Source: Prevotella sp. (GTDB lineage Bacteria > Bacteroidota > Bacteroidia > Bacteroidales > Bacteroidaceae). Taken from it: 64,000 nucleotides of DNA. A program made the translations under genes and the position numbers. Within the stretch, counting starts at the first letter, position 1; the number at the start of each line of letters is the position of its first letter. The stretch covers positions 62,001 to 126,000 of the forward strand of contig JAFZAH010000038.1 of the NCBI GenBank assembly GCA_017548275.1, given 5' to 3'. The notes below the pieces were generated by a model. That model was given only the letters and a program-made list of their open reading frames with translations. It did no database searches and had not been told where the DNA came from. Positions 49,756 through 59,600 of the stretch are shown here, piece by piece.

Positions 49756-51201
49756 TTATTTATCTTCTTTCTTTGCGGCTTTCTTTGCAGCGGGTTTCTT
49801 CGTTTCTGTAGGCTTTTTCTCAGGGGCAGGAGCCTTTTTGGCAGGGGCTTTTTTCGTAGCCACGCCAGCCTTGTCGAGTTTTGCCTTGAGTTTGTCTTCT
49901 TCAGCCTGCATCTTCGCTACTTTCGCCTGCAAACGGATAATCTCCTTGTCTTTCATCTCAATCTCATCACCCTGATTCTTAATGGTGGTGAGGAGAGTCT
50001 CCAGTTCCTCATTCTCAATCTCAAGCGGATAGAGGTTGTTGACACGGTTGATAAAGTCGCCAAGGATATTCATGTAGTTGGTGAACGCATCGAAGGGCGA
50101 ACTGTAGATACCACGGTCGAGTCCCACGTTGGATGGTTTTGTGGTCATGAAACGGAAGTTGTTTGATGCCTGCAGATAGTCCCAGTCCTGATTGATACGC
50201 GGGTCGTTAGCGATGCGCAGACGGTCGGCAACACTGTAGAGTTTGTTGAAAGCCTCACGCTGCATGGGATTGCCAAGCCAGCAACTGACATCGCGCTCCT
50301 CATCGACCCATGAAAGTGTATCGGGCACGTCGAGTGCGCTGACGCTCTTCATCTTCAGGCAGATTTCTGTGGGTGTAGAGAATGTGATGCCCTTCTCTTT
50401 CGCACATCCGGGCAGTGCCTTGATAAACTCAAGGATATTGCTCGAGAGGGGCTGTGCGATACCGAGAGCAGAAAGTTCCATGAAAATATTGATGACCTGC
50501 TCCTCTTCGGGGAACTCAGCGATACGTTGGATGTAATTGTCGGCGAAGAGCGGATAGCCTTCCCACTCGCTGTTGTTGAAGCGTAGTGATATGTCGTCGC
50601 TGAGTGTAACATCGCGGAGCAACAGTTTGAGATTGGGAGCCAGTGCGCAATGATAGACATAATGGGGTGACTTCCATCCAAGCACGTGTTTTGCGCCCTC
50701 GGTGAGCATACCCTTAAATCCGAGCGCAGCAGCCTGCGCGCCGATATCATCGCTGTAGATAAGCGACGAGTTGCGGAGCACCTGCGGCTTCTGGCCGAAA
50801 TACTCCTCAATCTTCTGCGCCTGTTTCTTTACATCAGCGGCAAATGTGTCCTCCTTGATGAGCGAAGACAATCCGTGTGAATAAGGTTCGGCGAGGAATT
50901 CGACACAACCGGTGGCATTGAGTTCCTGAAGTTTCTCGAGCACCTGCGGAGCATGCATCTCCAACTGTTCCATACCTACTCCCGAGAGCGAGAACGCCAC
51001 TTTGAAATATTTGCCATTGGCTTTAATCATCTCTCCGAGGGTGTTGAGAGCCGGCATATATGACCGCTCAGCGATATCGGTGATGGAGCGCTCATTCTCA
51101 TAATCATCGTAATAATAATGGTCGGTACCGATATCAAAAAAACGGTATCGCTTGAGATGGATGATTTGATGTATCTCGAAATATAAACAAATAGTTTTCA
51201 T
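49756..51201 (-). CDS. GH57 alpha-glucan-active enzyme with coiled coil and Lys/Ala/Pro tail
   Basis: A 481-residue protein without signal peptide, so cytosolic. The GH57 barrel (about 1-390) starts MKTICLYFEIHQI, with the FSLSGVGMEQL, FLAEPYSHGLSSL and YSDDIG segments characteristic of the family. The family nucleophile Glu lies within the FLAEPYSH-to-GAKHVLGW region. Residues about 395-450 are a charged coiled coil (IRLQAKVAKMQAEEDKLKAK). About 450-481 is a Lys/Ala/Pro tail (KKAPAKKAPAPEKKPTETKK). It is the last gene of the GH133-GT4-GH57 operon for glycogen or alpha-glucan turnover. The basic tail is unusual for GH57. Confidence 0.85.
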   Translation of the reverse strand: MKTICLYFEIHQIIHLKRYRFFDIGTDHYYYDDYENERSITDIAERSYMPALNTLGEMIKANGKYFKVAFSLSGVGMEQLEMHAPQVLEKLQELNATGCVEFLAEPYSHGLSSLIKEDTFAADVKKQAQKIEEYFGQKPQVLRNSSLIYSDDIGAQAAALGFKGMLTEGAKHVLGWKSPHYVYHCALAPNLKLLLRDVTLSDDISLRFNNSEWEGYPLFADNYIQRIAEFPEEEQVINIFMELSALGIAQPLSSNILEFIKALPGCAKEKGITFSTPTEICLKMKSVSALDVPDTLSWVDEERDVSCWLGNPMQREAFNKLYSVADRLRIANDPRINQDWDYLQASNNFRFMTTKPSNVGLDRGIYSSPFDAFTNYMNILGDFINRVNNLYPLEIENEELETLLTTIKNQGDEIEMKDKEIIRLQAKVAKMQAEEDKLKAKLDKAGVATKKAPAKKAPAPEKKPTETKKPAAKKAAKKEDK

Positions 51202-51293
51202 AAATCAGCCCCCCTCTAATCCCCGGAGGGGAAGACCAATAGGGGCATCGGGTCTATAGTTATTATAATTCTAAGTATTAAGAAAAAGAGTTT
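51202..51293. other. Spacer with hairpin-prone repeat phrase
   Basis: Between GT4 and GH57 the spacer contains CCCCTCTAATCCCCGGAGGGG, able to form a 6-bp GC stem, and AATAGGGGC. It has the look of a dispersed intergenic element. It is short enough that the two genes could still be co-transcribed. Confidence 0.4.
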
Positions 51294-52562
51294 TTATTTC
51301 CAGCCGAGTGTTCTTTTATAGAGTGTGAGAATCCATGCACCGACTTTCTCCCATGTAATCTGGTCGACTTCGCGCTTGCCCTCATCCTGCAGATAATGGA
51401 AGAGCGAATCGTTGTGACAGATAGAGTAAATGGCGTCGGCGAGCGCATGGATATCCCAGTAATCGACTTTGATACAATTGTTGAGAATCTCAGCACATCC
51501 GCTTTGTTTAGAGATGATAGAGGGTGTTCCGCATTGCATGGCCTCGAGGGGCGAGATGCCGAACGGCTCACTGACTGACGGCATGACATACACATCAGAA
51601 TCTTTGAGGCACTCATACACCTGTTTTCCGCGCATGAATCCCGGGAAGTGGAATCTGTCGGCAATGCCCCGCTCAGCCGCGAGCGCAATCATGGCATCCA
51701 TCATATCGCCGGAACCAGCCATACAGAAACGGACGTTGCGTGTGCGATGCAACACCATATTGGCCGCCTCGACGAAATACTCGGGACCTTTCTGCATAGT
51801 GATACGTCCGAGGAATGTAACGACCTTTTCCTTTCCGGAATGGTCAGGTCTCGGGATATCCTGCAACTCCTGTTTCAAGGGGTAAACGGCATTGTGTACG
51901 GTGAACACCTTCTTCGGGTCTTGGTAATAGTGATTGATGACGGTCTGCCTTGTGAGTTCAGACACACACATGATGCAGTCGGCATTGTCCATACCATCTT
52001 TCTCAATGGAATAAACGGTGGGATTGACCTTACCTCTTGAACGGTCGAAATCGGTGGCATGCACATGTATGCACAACGGTTTTCCGCTGACGCTTTTCGC
52101 ATGAATGCCTGCGGGATAGGTGAGCCAGTCGTGGGCATGTATGATATCGAACTCTTCTGTTCTTGCCACGACACCGGCGATAATCGAATAGTTATTGATT
52201 TCTTCGTGCAGGTTTTTCGGATATCCGCCTGCGAACTCCATTGCTCCGAGGTCATTGACATTCATGTAATTGAAGTCGGCATAGATATGGTCGCGCAATC
52301 GGTAATAGTAGTTGGGATCCATGATATTACCCACACGGTTTTTCACATAGTCATAATCGACATCACGCCAAGCGATGGGCACTGCGTTCATCGCCACGAT
52401 ACGTGCAGCCGACTGGTCTTCGTCGCCAAAAGGATGCGGCAGGCACAGCGTGATGTCCATATCACCTTGCGCATGCAGTCCCTCGGAGATACCAAAATTG
52501 GCGGTGGCCAATCCACCGAAAACATGAGGAGGATACTCCCATCCAAACATTAGTACTTTCAT
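51294..52562 (-). CDS. GT4-like glycosyltransferase, probable glycogen synthase
   Basis: A 422-residue cytosolic GT-B enzyme. The N-terminal WEYPPHVFGGLATANFG is the nucleotide-sugar glycine loop and IHAHDWLTYPAG is the family HAHDW motif. KVVTFLGRITMQKGPEYFVEA begins the second Rossmann domain. SVSEPFGISPLEAMQCGTP holds the EPFG/E-x7-E motif (about residues 325-340). Placement between GH133 debranching enzyme (15 bp upstream) and GH57 supports glycogen synthesis with UDP- or ADP-glucose. Specificity cannot be read from the sequence. Confidence 0.87.
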   Translation of the reverse strand: MKVLMFGWEYPPHVFGGLATANFGISEGLHAQGDMDITLCLPHPFGDEDQSAARIVAMNAVPIAWRDVDYDYVKNRVGNIMDPNYYYRLRDHIYADFNYMNVNDLGAMEFAGGYPKNLHEEINNYSIIAGVVARTEEFDIIHAHDWLTYPAGIHAKSVSGKPLCIHVHATDFDRSRGKVNPTVYSIEKDGMDNADCIMCVSELTRQTVINHYYQDPKKVFTVHNAVYPLKQELQDIPRPDHSGKEKVVTFLGRITMQKGPEYFVEAANMVLHRTRNVRFCMAGSGDMMDAMIALAAERGIADRFHFPGFMRGKQVYECLKDSDVYVMPSVSEPFGISPLEAMQCGTPSIISKQSGCAEILNNCIKVDYWDIHALADAIYSICHNDSLFHYLQDEGKREVDQITWEKVGAWILTLYKRTLGWK

Positions 52563-52577
52563 CGTCGTTTCCTCCTA

Positions 52578-54527
52578 TTATTTCTGATAGTTATACGATT
52601 CGAGCAGGTTGAGCGTACGCAAAATCTCAGCCACATTCATCGCGAACGACATGGCTCCCCTTCCGTGGAACGGCGGGTTACCATCGAACAATTCGCTGAT
52701 GGTGCCGAGACAGTGGTAATCCATCTCTTCCTCATATCCCACCATTTGCCTCTCAATGAAACTGAGGCGGGTTCGCTTGTAGAGTTTGAGGCAGGCCTCC
52801 ATATAGAATCCTCCGAGCCACGGCCATGCTGTACCCTGGTGATACGCATAGTCGCGCTGTGTCTGCGGTCCCACATACATGGGATTGTATCCGCCACTCT
52901 TCGGTGAGAGAGAGCGCAGTCCCTTCGGTGTGAGCAGTTCGCGCGTACACACATCAAGCACGCTCTTCTTCTGTTGCGACTCGAGCGGTGAATAATCGAG
53001 AGCCACGGCGAAAATCATGTTGGGTCTGACACTCCAGTCAATCATGTTTCCATCGACATAGTCGTAGAGATAGCCATATTCATTGAGGAATGTGTCAACG
53101 AACGACTTTTTGCACAACAATGCTCTTTCCTCGAAATCGGCAGCCCTCTCGGCATGGCCATTCTCCGCCTCAAGAGAAGCGACAAAACGTAAAGCATTGT
53201 ACCACAGGGCATTAAACTCTACGATGAATCCCGAGCGGGGAACGACGGGTCTGCCGTTGGCTGTGGAGTTCATCCAAGTGACAGCCTTGTCTTTACCTTC
53301 GGTACGGATGAGTCCGTTTTCTTCGAGCCAGAGGTTGGGGTGTTTGTCGGAGATGATGTAATCGACGATGTCGTTGACCAGTTTGCCATACATCTGATAA
53401 CACTTTTTCCTTCCGCACTCTTTTGCATACTGCTGAATGGCCCAAACAGCCCAGAGCGGCACGTCGGGTTGCTCAATCTCATAGATTTTAGCCGTGAGCG
53501 GTTTCTCCTCCATAAATTCGCGGAGTCCTTTCTCGGCAGTTTTCATGACGAGTTCGAAGTAATCCTGCTCCTCAATGGCGAGGGTCAGTCCGGGCAGCGC
53601 GATAAACGTATCCCTGGCACGGCATTTGAACCACGGATATCCTGCAAGGAGGTAACGGTCGTCGTTTTTCTCACGTTTGTGGAACTGGTGAGCGGCATTG
53701 ACCAAGCAGTGGAAGAAGTTGTCTCTGGGTGCTCTTTCGGCTATTTCCTTTTCAATGAGTTTTTTGAGTGTGGAAGTCTTTATCTCCGATGTAGAAGCGG
53801 AAAAAACGACACTTTCTCCTTTTTTGATATCCATCTCAAAATAGCCGGGCACGTAGAGGTCCTCGTTAGAAGCATATCCCCGTTCCTGCTCTTTGGGATA
53901 TTCCACACCGCGATACCAATCGGGCGCGAAAATAAACTCGTTTTTCTTGGAAAACTGCATATAGAGGTCGGGGTAACCTGCATACATACATGTTTTGATA
54001 CCGTTGTCAACGAGTTGATAATCGCGTGAAGCGGTATAATTCTCATGTGTGAACTGTCTGACACTTCTGAAAGCGAGGAACGGGCGGAAACGCAGTTTCG
54101 TTGCGGAGTGTGCGTCTTCGAGCGTGTAACGAATGAGGATTCTGTCCTCATAATGTTGGAACACGACCTCTTTTTTCAGGATGACGCCTCCTACCCTGTA
54201 AATGGTAGTCGGCACTTTGTCGCAGTCAAACTCACGAATGTATTTGTGCCCTTTCGGGCTGTAATTGTTGCCTTGGTATTTGTGGAGTCCGAGATTGAAT
54301 TCTGCTCCATGCTGCACGACGGTGGGGTCGAGCGATGAAAGCAACACATGGTTTTCGTCGTCAAGTTCCGGAATAGGCACGACGAGCAGTCCGTGATACT
54401 TTCTTGTATTGCAGTCAACAATCGTAGAACACGAATACGCTCCCGAACGGTTGGTACGCAACAGTTCTCTCGGCAGCGATTCTTCCAAATTGGTCATCAA
54501 GGCTTTTTCCAGTCTGAGATAACTCAT
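52578..54527 (-). CDS. GH133 amylo-alpha-1,6-glucosidase (glycogen debranching enzyme)
   Basis: A 649-residue cytosolic enzyme. The N-terminal domain (about 1-230) shows the bacterial GDE motif SGAYSCSTIVDCNTRKYHGLL. The C-terminal (alpha/alpha)6 barrel carries AGYPWFKCRARDTFIALPGL (catalytic region), LWLEENGLIRTEG, TWMNSTANGRPVVPRSGF, and QRDYAYHQGTAWPWLGGFYMEA. It hydrolyses alpha-1,6 branch points of glycogen. It is first in the operon and preceded by a complete promoter. Confidence 0.92.
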   Translation of the reverse strand: MSYLRLEKALMTNLEESLPRELLRTNRSGAYSCSTIVDCNTRKYHGLLVVPIPELDDENHVLLSSLDPTVVQHGAEFNLGLHKYQGNNYSPKGHKYIREFDCDKVPTTIYRVGGVILKKEVVFQHYEDRILIRYTLEDAHSATKLRFRPFLAFRSVRQFTHENYTASRDYQLVDNGIKTCMYAGYPDLYMQFSKKNEFIFAPDWYRGVEYPKEQERGYASNEDLYVPGYFEMDIKKGESVVFSASTSEIKTSTLKKLIEKEIAERAPRDNFFHCLVNAAHQFHKREKNDDRYLLAGYPWFKCRARDTFIALPGLTLAIEEQDYFELVMKTAEKGLREFMEEKPLTAKIYEIEQPDVPLWAVWAIQQYAKECGRKKCYQMYGKLVNDIVDYIISDKHPNLWLEENGLIRTEGKDKAVTWMNSTANGRPVVPRSGFIVEFNALWYNALRFVASLEAENGHAERAADFEERALLCKKSFVDTFLNEYGYLYDYVDGNMIDWSVRPNMIFAVALDYSPLESQQKKSVLDVCTRELLTPKGLRSLSPKSGGYNPMYVGPQTQRDYAYHQGTAWPWLGGFYMEACLKLYKRTRLSFIERQMVGYEEEMDYHCLGTISELFDGNPPFHGRGAMSFAMNVAEILRTLNLLESYNYQK

Positions 54528-54573
54528 AGTTTGTTTGGTTCTATTAAGGTTTAATAATTACAAAAAGAATGTT

Positions 54574-54604
54574 CAAAGATACTCATTTTTATTTTGACGT
54601 GCAA
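54574..54604 (-). promoter_or_regulatory. Promoter of the GH133-GT4-GH57 operon
   Basis: On the minus strand TTG at 54604-54602, a 20-bp spacer, and TATCTTTG at 54581-54574, 46 bp before the GH133 ATG. Confidence 0.75.
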
Positions 54605-54699
54605 AAAAAGCGAGTGTTTTTTGTGTTTTTATTTGATTTTTGAGAATATATAAAAGGTATATGCAAAACAGATGGAGCAGGAAAGGCCGGCGGGTGTTA

Positions 54700-55623
54700 T
54701 TACTGCGGTATGATGAAGTTGATGACCTCGGTCTCGACAGTGACACGGAACGGGCCTACGGGCGTATTCATGAGTCGTCCGTCGATGCCGATGCTCGCCT
54801 TCTCCGCTTTTTCGATATTTACTTCTCGTGTGCGATAAGGATGCACATCACGGTGGTTGAGGATTTTACCGCTATAAAGCAGATAGAACCCTTCAAAGAG
54901 TTGTGTGACCTGAGGATGATACACGACCGACACGTCGAGCATACCGTTGTAAGGCACCGCGTTGGGTGTGAATCCGTAGCCCGAAGCATTGCCGATACAG
55001 ACAGCCATTACTTTGCGCTCGATGTCGTCGGCATTGATTTTCAGTTTCATCTTATACTCCAATCGTTGGAAAATCATCATGAGCGACGACGGGATGAACG
55101 AGAGCAATGTGGAACCGACATATCCTCTGGTTTTTCTTCTCAAGTTCATGACTGATGCAACGAGTCCGATGGTGAGACAATTGAGGAAATAGCGGTGACA
55201 TTTTTCCCTTTTCTGGTTGGTATAGCGTATGCAGCCCAAATCAATCTTTCTGACTCGTCCCTCTTTTAGCCATTTGACTGTTTCTTCAATCTCACCTTCT
55301 TTGAATCCCCAGAAATGGGCGAAATCATTGATTTTCCCGTTGGGTATGACACCGAGCCTGATGTGTCCTCTATCTTCTTCAGGCACCGACATGATGCAAT
55401 TGACGGCATCATTGAGTGCAGAGTCGCCCCCGACAAGAATGATGGTCTTATATCCGTTGTTGATCAACATCTTGACGAGTCTGTCAACACTCGATGAGTT
55501 TTCGCTTTGCACGAAATCATACTCAATTCCATTGTCATTGAGCGCTTTCTCTATCCTTTCCCAGCGCTTTTGCGGGCGGAAACTGCCACTTTTCGGGCAA
55601 TATATGATTCCCCATTTATCCAT
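54700..55623 (-). CDS. Diacylglycerol-kinase-like lipid kinase family protein with altered motifs
   Basis: A 307-residue protein with the fold pattern of the YegS/BmrU lipid kinases: IIYCPKSGSFRPQKRWERIE at the start, ILVGGDSALNDAVN (about 63-75), LGVIPNGKINDFAHFWG (about 91-106), IDLGCI, NASGYGFTPNAVPYNGMLDV, and IGIDGRLM near the end. The nucleotide motif GGDGT is replaced by GGDSA (65-69) and the GTxNDFA motif by GKINDFA. Activity is therefore uncertain; a changed nucleotide or lipid substrate is possible. It follows miaA by 21 bp on the same strand, so co-transcription is likely. Confidence 0.78.
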   Translation of the reverse strand: MDKWGIIYCPKSGSFRPQKRWERIEKALNDNGIEYDFVQSENSSSVDRLVKMLINNGYKTIILVGGDSALNDAVNCIMSVPEEDRGHIRLGVIPNGKINDFAHFWGFKEGEIEETVKWLKEGRVRKIDLGCIRYTNQKREKCHRYFLNCLTIGLVASVMNLRRKTRGYVGSTLLSFIPSSLMMIFQRLEYKMKLKINADDIERKVMAVCIGNASGYGFTPNAVPYNGMLDVSVVYHPQVTQLFEGFYLLYSGKILNHRDVHPYRTREVNIEKAEKASIGIDGRLMNTPVGPFRVTVETEVINFIIPQ

Positions 55624-55644
55624 TTTGGTTTGAGGTTTGAGATT

Positions 55645-56580
55645 TTAAGATAAACTGTTATTCCAGATTTTGGTCACAATCTCCACTTTTTCGTCCATGG
55701 GCAGCAGAGCATTAACCCAGTGAATATGGAAGCCACGCCGCTCCATACCGCGGAACCATGTCATCTGCCGTTTTGCGAATTGGTGAATGGCTATCTCGAG
55801 ACGCATGAACATCTCTTCATAGGAGATGAGCCCTACGACATATTCCGTGACGAACTTGTATTCGAGACCGTAATAGGTGAGATCCTCTTGAGGAACACCG
55901 CTGTCGAGCAGTGCTCTAACCTCTTCTATCATGCCGTGCTCCAAGCGGTCTTTAAGCCGACGGGTTATTTTTTCCCTTCTTGCCTCGCGGTCGATATCCA
56001 CTCCGATGATGACGGAGTCAATGGCAGGGAACTCCCGTTCCGGCACAGGATGCACGAGGTTGTATTCCTCTATTTCAATGGCACGGATGGCGCGCTGGGC
56101 GGTATCCACATCGGAGCGGTTGTGCATATTGCTTCCCGTCCGCTGCTTCAGGTCTTCGAGCATGACGGTAAGTTCATCGAGCGATTTGCCTTCCAACCGT
56201 TTTCGCAACTCCTCGTTTTGCGGCACAGGCGACAGTTGATAACCTTTGAGCACCGACTCGATATACAAACCGGTGCCACCGCAGAGAATGGCGTTTTTCC
56301 CACGTGCATTGATGTCCTCGTATGCGGTCAGGAAGTCATGTTGATACTCAAAGAGGTTGTATTTTGTACCCGGTTCGCAGATGTCTATCAGGTGGTAGGG
56401 TATCTGCTTTTCTCCGATGGAATAATCGTCAAGGTCTTTTCCTGTGCCTATGTCCATTCGCCGATAAACCTGCCGGCTGTCGCCACTGATGATTTCGGCA
56501 TCGGTGACAGCAGCGACATGAGCAGCGAGGGTAGTTTTCCCGCTGGCAGTAGGTCCGAGGATGGTTAGCAGTTTTTGCAT
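55645..56580 (-). CDS. miaA: tRNA dimethylallyltransferase MiaA
   Basis: A 311-residue cytosolic enzyme that adds the dimethylallyl group to A37 of tRNAs reading UNN codons. The P-loop is GPTASGKTT at residues 9-17. SGDSRQVYRRMDIGTGK, CGGTGLYIESVLKG, and QRAIRAIEIEEY are standard motifs. FAKRQMTWFRGM near residue 270 is the tRNA-binding signature. Length is normal. It lies 56 bp after the 1309-residue gene, possibly on the same transcript, and 21 bp before the kinase-like gene. Confidence 0.94.
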   Translation of the reverse strand: MQKLLTILGPTASGKTTLAAHVAAVTDAEIISGDSRQVYRRMDIGTGKDLDDYSIGEKQIPYHLIDICEPGTKYNLFEYQHDFLTAYEDINARGKNAILCGGTGLYIESVLKGYQLSPVPQNEELRKRLEGKSLDELTVMLEDLKQRTGSNMHNRSDVDTAQRAIRAIEIEEYNLVHPVPEREFPAIDSVIIGVDIDREARREKITRRLKDRLEHGMIEEVRALLDSGVPQEDLTYYGLEYKFVTEYVVGLISYEEMFMRLEIAIHQFAKRQMTWFRGMERRGFHIHWVNALLPMDEKVEIVTKIWNNSLS

Positions 56581-56636
56581 GTCTGCAAAGATACGATATT
56601 TTTTTCAGATGATTGTCGATAATCGTTTTTTTCTAT

Positions 56637-59600
56637 TCAACTTCCTATTGAGGCGACAGTTCTTCCATGTTCAATAGCGACATCGTAGAGAGAGTTGAAC
56701 CCGATGTTTCTGAGGTTTGCCAGCGTCTGCTCAAGGGTGAAAGTTCCCTCATGGAAAAAGCGAAAGATTTCTATGCCCATGCGCAAATCATCGGATATCA
56801 TTGAGCCACCATTATACTCTTTTTGAGCAGAATCCATTGACTCAGTGAACGCGTCAAAAGTCTTCGTCTCTTGTCGGGCGCCCTCTCTCATATTGCCTAT
56901 GCCGTCAGCCTGTTTAGCCACTTTCGCTAAAGGTTCTTTGATAAAATCGGCCTCCTCTATCATCTCATCTCCACGCTTGAACCACTCAGTTCCTTTGTGC
57001 TCCACTGCTTTACCCACTTGCTGTGGATTATCGAGTTTCTCACCATGGCGTTTCGGGTTCAAGATTCTCCCAACGTCCTTTCCATAACTGTCAGGATTAG
57101 TATCTTCATTTTGGATAACCGTCTGATCGAGTCTCTTTGCATTCTTATCCGCCAGATTCTGTTCCATTTGCTGGTACTTTTCGACATCGCCGCCTTCCTC
57201 CTTAACCTCGACGAGTTTCTTACCGTCTGCTTGTTTAATTCCTGTAGCCTCTTGAAAGTTTCGGTTGTAGATTTTTTCCACCATTTTTTCCGTACCCACG
57301 CCAAAGGTATTGTCGTCGATGGTCTTCCATCTATGTTCTACCTCATCATAATACTCGTATGTGGTGTCGCGATCCAAAGTAATGTCCTCTCCGTTTTGGA
57401 GTTTCTTAGGGTCTTTCGACGAGATATTTTTGTGGCGCACCTTTCTGCCGCCGAGTTTTTTAGATAGTTCACGCTCCACAGCGGCATCAGTCTTCGCATA
57501 CACCCCGTCTTTTCCGTGCAAATAATCGTTGAAGTCGCGCCGTGTCAGATTGAACTCTTCGCCTTTGTCTTTCAGCAAGTACATCGTTTCTTTGTCGGCC
57601 TGACACTTGCGTATCATCTCATTACGGCGTAGCAAATTCTCTTTCGTCGGGTTAGCCCTGTACTCATCACATGCCGCGCGCAGGTCGTTTACATTCTGTT
57701 TGGCACGTGCTTTGCCAAATTGTTCCGCCGGATTGAGGTCGCGGTTTGGTTGTTTTGGGTATTGGTTGTTGGGGCGTGTGGAAGTCTGGTCTTTAGGAAG
57801 TTGGGAAGATTGGTTGTTTTTGGAATTCACCTTCACCTTTTCTTTTGCTTGCGCCTGACGTTGTTTGTTTTCTTGAAGCGCCTGTTTGGTGATGCGCCCT
57901 TTCTTCGCCCCAGAGAACTGCTTGCCGCTTGCCTTCGCGGGTGTGCGCGGTTGTGGGGCCGTCGTTTTGGCTCGAGTGATACCCGTGGTGCCAGGTTGTC
58001 CCACCGGCATCTTCGCGACATATAAATTGAGCCTCATACCCATCATGAAAACCTGCCATTTGAGTGTATCCACAGCCAGCACTTTCAATTCTTTTCCTAA
58101 TCCTTCCACTCCCTGTTCGATATATGTCTCTGTCAAGTTGATGGCCAAGAGACCGGCACTTGCAAGGTCATAAGTATGGAAGATAACCGTCGCTGCGCCA
58201 GAAGCCTCGCTCTGTCCGAAAGAGATGAATCCTGCGGCAAGTCGAACCAGCAGCATGACGGGAGCAAGGTATTTGTTAACCGTATTTGCAGCATGGACAA
58301 CTTGTTGAGCCGTCATAACATAGGCCTCAAAACATTCCTCTGCGAAGGACAGAGGTTCAATGCGCTCGTCAAAAGTGTAATCGGCCGCTTCATTCAGCAT
58401 GACAGCCAATACACGTGAGACAAGCAGAGCCGATGAACGGTCAATCCCATAAGACTTGTCACTTAAGTAGGATTTCTCCAAAATATCCATGTATTTGTAG
58501 AGAGGCAGCAGACGCTCGCCTACTCCAAGGTCGCGAATCACATATTTCAAGTGATCGATTTGTTTGAGTATCCGCTCATCCTCCTTCCAAGCCACCAACC
58601 ACTCCTCGTTGGATAGTTGCCGCTTGGGCTGCGAACAGAGCAACACTTGTCGCTCGCAAGTGTATTCCCTGCCGTTATGTTTCGCCTTGACGGTGACGAC
58701 AGCCTCGATACGCGAAGGAACGAGAAGTTTTCCTTTTGTACAGAGGAACATGCAGTCTGTTCCGTACACGTTGTTGGCCCCCACCGGGAAACCATTTAGC
58801 CCTATTCCTTCAACCATCTGCTCATCTGCCGGGTCAATGGCTTTTACAGTACACTTCTTCAACTCGGGAGCCGTGACAACAATTCTATTCTCCGCTTCGT
58901 CATAATCGTAGTATTTCAAATAGCCGTGTGTCTGAGCAGGCACATAGGTTTTGCCATTACGTTCCATACTGACCACAATGTGATGGTGGCGTGTATGGTC
59001 GTATTCCTCTATATAACAGCCGACATCGCCCAATTCGAGCGTCAAGCCCATATAGAAACGGAAAAGGGGGAAATAGGTTTTGACAGACAGTCCGGCTGCG
59101 TTTTTTGCCTCAATCTGGAGTTCAAACTCGAGGAATTGTCCTGGTGTGTGATAATCGGCATTCTCGTCGAGCATCTTATCAGTGATAACCACTTCATGCT
59201 GATTTCTCTCCACGCTCCATTCCGCACGCACCTGATAATACGGAGCAGGCTTCCCTTCGCGGTCACGGACAACAGCGGAAACCATGGCATCGTGATCCAT
59301 GCCCATGACGAAGAAAGGCAGGCGCACCTCTTTGGTGTAATGGGCAGGTATGGTTATATTATCCTGATGGAAGAGTATCTGGCAAGGAATGACTTTGAAA
59401 TGCAAGCGGTTAGTATAGGCAGCACCACCCTTACTTAGAGAGAACGTGACCACACCGTCACCCATGGGTGCAGGAGCCTCCGGCCCTGGCGGCGGCGGAC
59501 TGCTGACAGCCCGGACCCATGCGGCATGCCAATCGCCTTGCATCCCGCAGTCTTGCACACTGAGGTAATTGTCACCTGAGGCAGTAATAATCGCTGTGAG

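Noticed and set aside
55720-56568. 282-codon plus-strand frame opposite miaA
   Set aside because: Antisense shadow of a complete MiaA coding region.
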